Of a stretch of 64,000 nt of DNA, positions 40,689 through 52,600 are shown piece after piece. The stretch comes from Glandiceps talaboti (lineage: Eukaryota; Hemichordata; Enteropneusta; Spengelidae). The notes below the pieces were generated by a model that was given only the letters and a program-made list of their open reading frames with translations, was not told the origin of the DNA and made no database searches. Where the stretch lies: positions 366,001 to 430,000 of the forward strand of contig NC_135555.1 in assembly GCF_964340395.1 (NCBI RefSeq), given 5' to 3'. A program made the translations under genes and the position numbers. Positions within the stretch are counted from its first letter, which is position 1. Each line of letters begins with the position of its first letter.

Positions 40689-43600
40689 CTGCTTGCAGCT
40701 TAATTGTTTCTGGTTTACAAGAATTTTTTTAAACAAATTTTCCTACATTTCTTGTTTTCCACACACTTTGTATGAAATAATTCATTTCACCCAGACAGTA
40801 AATTTAACACATTAGATTCTTTATTTTGTATCAATTTGTTGTAGGAGACTGAATTCAAATATGTCAGGTATCAAATAATTGTTTTACAAATATGCAGGGC
40901 TGTGAAGGGCTTGTTAGGATTAAAAGAGCATAAAAACAATGTTTTCCAAATGCAAATATTGTATTGGTTTACAAGAATTAGCCAGATGTTCAGTGTTTGG
41001 TAGAGAAGTCATGCTTTCAGCATTTATTCAGAGACAGATGGTGCACTGAGCTCTTCACACTAGGAGTACTTTCTTAAACAAATATTTTCATTGTTAGTGG
41101 GCATTGAAAAGAAATGTTCTAATGAAAGCACTCATAGTTACTGTACCAAACATGAAGGTTATACTATTTTGTATAGAATCATTTTGTATAGAGTCCATTC
41201 CTTTTAAATTTCATATGTGGAAAATTAAAAATGCATCTCATGAAGTTTGTTAATAGTATGGTATACCCGGGTACATTGTACAGCCAATACATAGGTTTCC
41301 TTAGTTGTATGGTCCTCTGCAATGTACAACTATGTAATGGCTACAGTTCAACCAGGAATTAGATCCAATAATCCAACATTGTATTGTCAATAGCCCTCCC
41401 TACCACACTTTGTTGCACTCACCATATTACCCACTACTTTTATATACTTTTCCTATCTTAATGTTCATAAAAAGACTTTTGTAATATTTTACTTGATTAA
41501 TTGTATTTAATCAATTGAGGCTACTGGCTCAACTTCATGTGATATCATTAATGATAAGCAAGAAGTAGAATAAGTGATGTACACTCTTAAGAATAAGAAC
41601 TGTACAGCATTGAAAGATTTATTCTGATTAGATGATTTGTAATAATTCTGCCAGTTTAGAAATAATCATTCTTGTAGAATCCACTTTATGTTGAGAACAA
41701 GTGTCTCATTAAATTGCTTTCCATATAATAATGAATCATGGATTTTGGAAAAGTGAAATATTTGTGAAGTATGGTATTGAATGTCTTTACTGTTAGACAA
41801 AACACCCCAAAACCCAGCTTTTCATTCACACACACTTTGTAATAATTAACTGATGTGTGTTTAGCAAAATTTCTTCATTGCTATAAATACAATGTTGAGG
41901 GCTTACATTTGAACACGTTCCTTGCATATAAATGAATATAATTGACATTTTTTCCATTGCTAGTCAGCCACACAAACATCATAACCACATGACTGCACAT
42001 TCAAAAGAGTCGTAGAAGCAATGAAAACTTCACAGGGAGATATGTGCAATAACAATTTCTGAGTCACATGTATGCAACATTATAAACCAAATATTTTGAA
42101 TATTTCAAGAAATTTGTTTAGTTTCATGGACTGAGATTTGTATGCATATATTGGCTTGACAGCTGATTATCCGTTGCTGGCTACAAGTTTCTCTTTCTAT
42201 TTTTACCTCTTGTAAGGGGGGGGGGGGTTATATTATGCTTCTGTCTGTCTGCGGACGTGATATCTCAAACACTACTGCATCAATTCTAATGAAATTTGTT
42301 ACACATCTTCAATATGGTAATGAAAAGAACTGATTAGATTTTGGTAAACATCCAGTAAACATTAATTAGTCATTTGCATAATATATGTAGTTAATGGTTT
42401 TTAGCTCCGCTGTCAGCGAAAGCTGAAAGCGTAGCTTTAGGTATAGGTGGGTATTGAGGTATAGAGAGTAGAGTGAATCATAGGTGTCCGTCAAACTTTT
42501 ATATTTTTACTATCTACTCCGGAAGTGACAGTCGGAATTCTTCGATATTTGGTGTGCATGTTCCCTGGGGGGAGGCTATTCAGATTTGTTCATGCCAAGT
42601 TGATCTGTGCCATTTTCAATTTTTTATGATTTTTTTTCATAAAATGTCATTTTCATCAACTCCTTGAAAACCTCTTATTAGATTGCTTTGATATCTGGCG
42701 TGTTGATGCGCAGGGGGTTTTTTACTCAGATTTGTTAATTTCAAGTCAGCACATCCTCATTTTTATTTTTTATGATTTTTTTTTTGTAATTTGAAAAAAA
42801 AATGAATATGTTAATGAGCATAATAACCGACGCCATATTGGAAATCAGTCGACGAGACTTTAAGTAAACTGCCACTTTTCAAAAGACACTATTGACGTCA
42901 AACAAGCAATGTAATATGTGCTATAGTCATAATTCTACGCATTGGGCGCCCAAATGACAAGCGTTTGTTCGAAACAGGGTTGTAAACTTCAAATCCAATT
43001 CTGCATCCTTCTACATAATCAGCCAATCCGCAACATCCTCATTTGCATACTCTATCCTGATTCGACCAGAAGCTGTAGGTGACCTCATTTGACCGAGCGA
43101 TTTCCACAGCAAGTATCTTGAGTATCAACACAGGACGTTCTTGGTACTCACTAAAATCACACTTCAGACCCACTATAAAAGTGTGATGTTTTCAGATAAC
43201 ATGTAACTTGTGGTTAATTCTATATTGTCGTGCAATTTGGAATGACAGTGAACCAGAATTCAGACAACTTGCGTAAGGGAAGGAAGGGCATGCCAGGCAT
43301 GCGGTTAACGGTTGAAGTTATGGCCGACAGTTCACATGTAAAGTTAAACGACATGAACGTGTCTTGCCTTTCCAAAATGCAAATATTTGGCAAGTAAAAA
43401 TAATTAAAATAATTACAACTTTAATTTGGCTTCAGACTTTGCATTATGTTTTGCGTATCTTTCCCCGTTTTACATGTAAATCCGAAAAGGTTCTCTCTCA
43501 TCATGTCATCAGTGTCAGTGATCATACCGCGCGGGGCTGCTTTGAGTACGAGCGAAGTGAGGCATGTTGAGGTATTTTGTTGAGAATTATAAATATTGCG

Positions 43601-46600
43601 AAATGTCAAGTACAAGGTTTAAATACAATGGAATGATGAAAAAAATGGCAGAGTCTGCTGACAGGCGCCGGTCACAAGAAACAATGTGAATTAAAATATC
43701 AGACGATGTATGTATTAATCGCCGACAATCCACCCGTATGCACGAGGGACTAACCCGGAAGCAAGTCGTTGTCAGCCATACGTAATACAGTGGTAACATC
43801 GTCCGAGAAATCGCTGCGTTCAGAGTGTCATTATTCACAGAATTGTTGTTTTCGAGTGAAAACCCGTCTTGAATTGTATAACTCTAACAAATGAAGACAT
43901 GTCAAGTTATATTTTGAAAGTTGTATCGCTAGTTTGAGACGATTTTCTCACGTATATATGCTATAGTACTATCGAGGCTTACTTGGAAGTAGTAGGACCT
44001 TACTCCAGTTCATCGGGAAGTTTAGCCAGTCCGATAATTCTTTCTGGTTTAGTTTACAACACTTTTGATCACGCAGATTTTGTTGTTGTGATGAAAAGAA
44101 ATTAAAAAAAAGATCATTTCAACCATGGATTGTATGCTCCCCGGGGAGTTGAGGAAGACTAAAGGGCCGTTGTGCCGTTCTGATCCGAGCCAGGGGTAAT
44201 AATTGTAAAGCGCTTTGAGCACGGTGTGGGAAAGCGCTATATAAAAACCGAACATTATTATTATTATTATTTCGTTGTGTTTTCTTTGTGAAAGGTAACC
44301 GAACATGAACGAGTGTTACCACTGTAACGTATGGCTGAGAATGACTCTCTTCCGGGTACTTGAGATTGTCGCCGTACGGAAACTAAGATGGCGATTAATA
44401 CATTTCTTCCCTATATATATATCTACCACAACTAGTACAAGTTGAATGTTGTTGACTTTGTAAATTTGTTAGAAAATTGAAATTGAAATTGCCTCAAAAT
44501 TATTTTAGATCCCTAGTTTATTTCATTCATCATTAAAATTTTCCAGGGTTACAGCTGTAAGACACTGGAATTATTTATAGCCAACCTCAAAATCCTCTTT
44601 TTTTCTTTTTCTTGTGTGCATTTCCCAGTCATTTTTTTCTGAGATTTTGTGCAATTTTTCATAACAGATTTTTGTCATAAAATGGTGACTATGGTATAAA
44701 AGTACAATACATTACCAACTTCTGTGTAAAATGTGTTTTATAGTGAGACATCATATGAAACCACTAACCACTTTATTGCATCGCTAAAACAAAACTGCAT
44801 AGTGAAGAGCTGAAGGCCTGAACCACTTCTACATGTCACCAAAATAAAAAATTAAATTAAAAAAAAAACAGCGGAGCTATTCTGACCGATAGGTCGCTTG
44901 TTAGTAATTAGGTTGTATCTTTGGAACGCATACTTCAAAATCATTATAAATTGGGTACACATGTTAACCATGAGAAAGCACATATACCTCATAAAGTTTG
45001 TTGAGATAGCTTACAGTTGTAATGAATAATTTGCATAATTAATGATTTTCATTAATAGCTATATCTTAAGAATGCGTACATCAATTTCAATGTAATTTAG
45101 TATGTGTTAACCATAACAAAGTGCATATATCCTATAAAATTTGTTGATGTAGTTTACAGCTTTAATGAAACATTTGCATAATTAATGATTTTCAGTAATG
45201 CACATATGAGGTTTCTTGACATAGCCTTTATTTTTAATGGATAATTTGAATTATTAATGATCTTCGGCAATTAAGCTGTATCTTTGGAATGCAAGCTTCA
45301 AATTCCATATAATTTAGTACAACCATGAGAAAATCATAAGAAAACACATATCCTCTAAAGCCTGTTGGTATAGTTTTTAATTTTAATGGGTAACTTGCGT
45401 CATTAATGATTTTCAGTAATTAGGCTATATCTTAAGACTGCAAACTTCAAATTTCATATAACTTGATACATTCATCAACCATAACAAATCATACATGTTT
45501 GATGTAGTTGTTTATGTAGTTTTTACTTGTGATGTGTAATATCCAGAAGTAATCATTTTGATTTGATCGATATATTTAGCATGCAAACTTTAAATTTCAG
45601 GTAATTTAGTTCATGCATTTATGGTCTGGTAATTTAGACGTGCATGCGTCATTTAAAGCTTGATGATGCAACTTCTGCTAAAAGGTTAATTTGCATAATT
45701 AATGATTTTTTAATAATTAGGCAATATGTTATGTAGCTTTCACTACCATGACAATTAAGCTCTTCCTAATTTTGCTTATAAATGAAATTTCATATGAAAT
45801 TTTCATGTACAATTAATTCTTTCAAAAATTCCTAATTTAATACTTGTCGATAAGTCACAAATTTAATTCAGCTATGCATGGTGAGTGGCAAACATATTTC
45901 TGTACTCACCTTTGACAAATGATTTGACAATGTCATCATTCATGGTATTGGTGCTTTGACAATGCCAACATTCATGGTATTGGTGCTTTGACAATGCCAA
46001 CATTCATGGTATTGGTGCTTTGACAATGCCAACATTCATGGTATTGGTGCTTTGACAATGCCAACATTCATGGTATGGTGCTTATCATACTGTTCACACA
46101 AACATGTAATGTCTGTAAAGCTTCTAGCTTATATGCAAAGCTGAGCCTCTGGTGATAAGCCTCCATTGGCATCAAATTAATAACTGGATGTTGCCATGTT
46201 AAATAGAGTCATGTACACAGAGCTGAGCCTCTGGTGATAATATCGCTGTAGCCTCCATTGGCATCAACTTAATAATTGGATGATGCTGGATGTTAAATAT
46301 ACTATTGACTTGACAGTACACAGAGTGTAGCCTGTGGGTGATAATAGTATATTATTGGAAGTAGGACAGTGAAGTAAGACATGCCAATACTTAAAAGTGT
46401 TTTAAAAGTCACTACTTATGTGATCATATTATTTTAATATAAAAATTGGCCAAGTGTATGGAAAATGTATCATTGTCTTTGCTTTAAAGAATTACAGCCA
46501 TTGCATCTCAAACATCACATTTGTTCATAAAATGTAGAATTAATTAGCAAATTATAACTGAAAACCCTTTCAAAATGTAAATATTTTGAATGCATGCACT

Positions 46601-49600
46601 TGATATTCAGAATAATCAAAACCAACTTCACACGTAGATTTAATTGATGATTTTTGATTATAAAAACACCTTGGATACAACAGTCTCTAAATTAGTATTT
46701 CAAATGTCATGTGAGACATCATTATAGATCTTGATAGAAGTTGCTGTACAAAATGGAAGTATTCAAATGTAAGCACTTTATAAAAAAATTTACAACCTAG
46801 TTAGAGTATTCAATTATTAATGTTGCTTAAGGGAAGTGTAGGTATTACTTCAAATTATCCAATTAATTCATCTTTTCAGACTAGGTAGGTTGTAATGCAA
46901 TCAATTTCTCAGCAATGTATTATTCATAACTTTCAAGAGTAAATGCCTTAGGCACAATACATTATTAATATAATAATGGTATAATCTCAATCCTGTATTT
47001 CAAGTGCTTACATATAGCTGTGGTTTTGCTAAGATTTTAGAACTCTTGGAATATATGGGGACTGATATCTGGTGAAGTTTTAACTTTAATATCATTGATC
47101 CAATGGTCATTACATATGGGGTTGGGGATGAGGGGGTAGGGGAATACTCACAAACTCATTCAAAAAGCGGGTGTTTACATAATTTGCAAACCTTTGATAA
47201 ACCATTGATAATAAGATATATATTTCCTATGTTGCTTTCATCAAGATAATTGCACCATAGAATGAACATTTTTCTCCAGATGCACATTTAAAAACACGAT
47301 CATTTTCAATCTGATACTGATTTTTTTCTTCTTGTGTAGTGCCTTCAAAGTGTGACAGCAAAGACTGGCTTTCATACAATGGTTATTGTTACCTAGCCAG
47401 TTGGGGACTCTTGCAAAAATCATCATGGAATGTAGCCAAGGCTGTCTGTCAAGACTTGAATGCAACATTAGCTACAATTTTCTCAGCAAATCAGTATTAT
47501 TTCTTGGAGGAGACACTGAGATGGAATAATCTCTACAAGGCAGGAGAACTCTTCTGGCTTGGTGGGGATGACATAATCTCAGAAGGAATGTGGGTATGGT
47601 CCCATGGAGAACCCATCAATGAATCATTCACAGGTAAGAATTAGTTTCAGTTTTCAAACTTTTTCTACTGGTTATTCAGTTGTCATTTAAACAGGATAGG
47701 AGGCAGTTTCATTTCGAGAATGAATAAGTTGAAAGATTTGGTACCTTGCATATTTATTGTAAGATTGTTTACTTGTGTCATGTTAGTTGTTTTTTATGCT
47801 TTTAACAATACAAAGGCACAATCATTTTTGATAGTAAAGTCATTTTGGTTAATAAAATAAGTTAAACCTAATCTAATGTCTTAATATGTAACTTTCAATG
47901 CTTCATATCAAAATCTCACTGGCATATCGTTGTGTAATGTTTTTTTTTTAAATCTGGTAGACTCTGTAAATTTTTATTCCTTCAACTTCAAAATGATTGA
48001 TATAAATACAGGTATAATATTGGTTTGTATGTGACTGTGTATATGTTACTTTTAAATAGTGGAATCAAAAGCTGCTCAGATTTGTTCATGCAATGTTGAT
48101 TTGTGCCACTTTCAGGTTTTTCCTGCATTTTTGGCAAAAAAGATATTTTCAACTTCTTCCCAAATACTACTTTTCAGATTGCTTTGATATCTGGCATGTA
48201 GATACCCAGAGGGTAGCTTACTCAGATTTGTTAATTTCAAGTCAGAACATGAATATTAATGAGTCATTTATATAAATAAGGGGTTTTGGTACTCCGGCTA
48301 TGTCTTATAGCGCACTTCAAATTCCATATAGTTTAGTACATGCATCAACCATAACAAAGCGCACATGTCCAATAAACACTTGTTATCATAGCTTGGATGC
48401 AAGCTTCAAATTTCATTAATTTGGTACATTCATTGGGGATAACAAAACGCACATATTTTATATAGTTTATTGATATACTTTTTAAATGTAGTGAGTCATT
48501 AGCATGATTAATGATATTTGATAATTAGGCAAGTATCAAATTCTATATAAGATATAAGGACCCTTTATATGTCACTTGTATTTTCTTCAACTGAAAACAA
48601 AAAAAGTGAATAATTGAGGACACAATCTGTTTTACATGATCAGCATGGTTTCCTGGCTGGGTGGATGAAGAGACTGGTATCTATGGAAGACAGCCAAGTG
48701 GTGGCAACAACAAAGACTGTTTAGCAATGAGCCAGGAACTCTCTGCAACTAATGGTGCTACCAAATTAGAAGATAGAATGTACTGGATGGACAAACTATG
48801 CAACACCAAAGCAAATTTTGTTTGTCAAAAGAAACAGAAATGTAAGTCAACAGAAAACTGTTTGTTTCAATTTTAAGTTTTGATATAGCACAAGGTTCAA
48901 TGCTAGTGCTAAGTGATGTCATGGCATCTCTGTGCTTGGTATGACTTTAAGTCAAACTCTGCTTGGACATAACAGGATTCAGATTGGTCTGATGACTGTT
49001 GGGACTGTTCAATCAGGTGTCCTATTGAGACATGGCTGTGCTGAGCCAGATGCTTGGTAGCCAAATAGAGTAGGGGTACTCAGGGATCTGTGTCTAGTAT
49101 TCAACACAGTGTTGTGTGCTAGGTTTACAGTGGCATTGTCTAGCTTTGTAACCAAATTTTGGAGTTTTTTTCCACAAAGTACAACAAGGTATATGTATTT
49201 GTTATTATCAACGGAAATAAACTTAGAGACAGGGTGAAAGAAAGGAAACTACATGGAAAGATAATAATCTCCTTTCCTAAGCTAAGCGTCAATCAATATT
49301 AGAAAATAACTTCATGAAAATTGAAGTACTTCATACAATTTTTCAAATTATATATATTTCTAGTCATATAAGACTGTGTATGCACGGGTCACCATATTTA
49401 AAATGTAAGTTAGAGGAATCTGATTCCATGCAGAAGGTAATACTTGAATGAAATTCAAAGTGTCTGTGTTCAAAATCTTAAGCTATAAGATAGATTTATA
49501 GAAAGTAAATATCGCCCTAACATGACATAAGTAAAGAATAGTCAGAGTGCAAGCTTGGTGAAACAGCCTTCACAAAAATTTATATGTTAAACTTTCAGAA

Positions 49601-52600
49601 TCATTTATAGGAGTTGGGAAAAAATCAGTATATCTAATATTATGCCTATGTCCAGGACTTTGAAAAATTCATTATTATGCCCATATATTGCATACCGATA
49701 GATAAACCTGTTGTGCCTCATATACGATCCATCGTATATCTTACCCATGCAGTATTCTATAATTTATAACTTTTTTCGATATTGATTTCAAAACCCCGGG
49801 CTGTCATCATGTTACTAAGCTTGATAGTGAAGTTAACACAAAACACTTATCTCTTCACACATGTAAAATTGATATGATCCATATATATCACTGTATTCCT
49901 CAGCCCCTGGCATTGGCAAACATGTTTCAAATGATAACGTCATGACAACATAAAATTCTACCAGTCGATAAGCTTGTGTGTGATGTTTACTAGCCTGAAT
50001 ATCAAAATGTTAGTCCATATCTTATGACATCTGAACAGCTGATTTCAACATTTCTGCATAATAAAAAGTACTCTCAAGAAAGACATCTGATTGGTCAAAT
50101 TTTGCTAAGATTCTATGAGCTCTACCTTAAGTTTAACTTAAGCTCTTTGTCAACAACCACAATGTAGTCACTGTGTATTTCTTAAATCCCTAAACCTTAT
50201 TGTTAGAGAGACCCAGCCATTTTTAGCAAACATACTTGTACAAATGCTTGTTATAGTACAGATCTAGTCATATCCCTAAACTATGTAAGCCTTACACTGT
50301 ACTTTACATTAATAACATAATAAAGGCTTAATTTGTCCACCTGTCCTACATGTAATTGTTGGATCAATAAATAAACTGGTATTGCTTTATTATTATTCTA
50401 AATGAAAAGAAATGACATTTACATTTATTGGTTTTTAAGTTATCATTTTTTATTTACCTAACAGCTACACAAGATGGAAGTCATCACAAGCCTATTCTAT
50501 TAAGTGGTGCAAGCGGAAACTTTTCCAGTGAAAACTTTCCTAATAATTATGATAACAATATGGACAATGTTACAATAATTGAAGTGCCTTCTGGATACAG
50601 AATACAAGTTGGATTTTTTGCTTTAAATTTAGAGTACCACAAAGATTGCCTGTATGACTATGTTAGTCTCAATGATAGTATACAATATGTCAGATACTGT
50701 GGCAACCATACTACGCAACTTGATGAATTGACATTCTGGTCATTAACAAATCAAATTACCATCACATTCCATTCGGATTATTCAATATCAGATTTAGGCT
50801 ACTCTGCATATTATGACAGTTTTTACATCAAATCATGTGAAAATGATATATTGAAAGGAATGACAGGATATGTAACCAGTGTAAGGTACCCTGGAAATTA
50901 CCTTAATAGTTTGTCTTGTCAGACAGACATACGTGTGCCACAGGGTTACCGTGTATTCTTAGAATTTGAAGACTTCCAGCTGCAAGCGTCACCTGACTGT
51001 AAAGAGGATTACGTCTTTCTCATATTAGATGGGTTGGATGAAAGGAGAACTGCAAGGTACTGTGGAGATAGGACTGCTGTGATAGTGAGCATGAAATTTG
51101 TATCCTATGGATCAGTATTAAAGATTGTCTTTCACAGCAATGACAGAAATGTGTCTGTTGGATTTTCAGCCAAATTTACTGCAGGTAAGATATTCATTTC
51201 CTCCTAAATGGACAATAGATTACTGCTGTCAACAGATATAAGGCAAAACCATACATCATTTATTCATTCATTCATTGGACTAAAATTTGCATTAATTTTC
51301 AATGACGTATCCACTTCCTTTTGTACATTTCTGTTGCAAAAAGAAAAATTACAGGAGAATAGTGCCAGATGAATTCAAGAATATGTAATATCAGTTATAT
51401 ATTCTTTTCTTGGGGAAAAATGGATTCTTGGTTGAGAAATGATGAAAAGGCTAATGAGAAAGAAACTGAAAGCTACAGAAAATCACTCAGCAAAGTCTCA
51501 CTGCTTTAATAACTGATTGGCCACTCCTTAGGCGGGACGACCTGTCAATTTATTTAGATCCTTAGGTTGAAACGTAAAGCTTAAAAATGAGTTGGCTTCT
51601 CTGCACTGCCTCCAGGAAAAAAAGACATCTTGGAACAATTCACGCAATCTACCAGTTGACACGTTAGCTCAGCTGGTTAGAACACTCTGACTAGTGTTTA
51701 GGTGACATGGGTTCGATTCCTACATGTGTCACTTTTCTTTCCTCATTTATAACAAATTCATAAAGATTTTGACTGGCAGGACAAATTTGTACACAGTTAT
51801 ACATATGTCCTGGAGAGACCTTTTTCAGATTAAAAAGTACAACTGCCATTAAGTACACAAGATTGATATTTCCTGAATGTTGTGGTAAGTCATATCAAAC
51901 TTTTCAATGCATCACTGAATTTTAACAAGGAGAGATTGCATCATCAAAAGACTGCATTTCCTCCTGAATCAAAAACTCATCAACGAAAAGTAATCTTACT
52001 TTTCATTTGGTTTCCTGTTCTATTTGGTTTTCCACCACAGACCTTAAGCAGTGCCTGATGTCTACTTGGATAGGATATTGCCCATTTCCTGTGTCTATTT
52101 ACATGATTGTTCAATTTTTTTCATGCAAGTCTTTATTTGTAGCAATTAATCTGAGTGCAAGGGTTCATAAGAATGAGAACTACTACTAAATACCAAAGGA
52201 ATTGTGTTGAACCTTATAATTGATACATTGAATATTTTGAGGAGATAAATCTGCTGACTCTAAGTTTCATAGGTCTTAAAATTTATTAAATTGCCAAATT
52301 TACATGAAGCAAGTATTATTTTCTTGTAGAATATTACATACTGGATGGATATCAACTATGGAGGAATTAGATGTTATTCCCAATATTTTTCTTCGTTCAG
52401 CCAAGGGAAATAGGAGTGACCCAAGGGGCTTTTGTAGCATAACATAATTATACCAGCGCCAGTATTATATCAAAGAAAAATTGGGGAAAGTAATGGAAAT
52501 TTTGAATGTTTTGACTCATATTTCAAACACAGCAGAACCAGTGATGTAGACATGCATTGTTGTGACATAGGCACACGTTGTCATTACGTGGAATGACCAG

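Larger units (their letters stand above)
42205..45740 (+). mobile_element. Interspersed repeat copy 3 (intron 8), split by a nested insertion
   Basis: The start (TTTTTACCTCTTGTAAGG with a G run, then a CTGTCTGTCTG tract) matches the copy at 33161. The homology stops at 42404 and resumes at 44905 with TAATTAGG, continuing through further subrepeats to about 45740. The 3' hairpin end is not found. Confidence 0.6.
36204..47339 (+). other. Intron 8 (11.1 kb), repeat-rich
   Basis: Joins CUB4 to CTLD2 with phase-1 ends and no missing domain part, so no exon is required inside it. Holds a G run (36881-36896), the 15-copy minisatellite, microsatellites, the nested repeats at 42.2-45.7 kb and the second 32-bp array. 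Stretches 38300-40140 and 40690-42200 show nothing recognisable. Confidence 0.75.

Noticed and set aside
51658-51731. Functional tRNA gene
   Set aside because: Two mismatches in the anticodon stem and no T at position 33.
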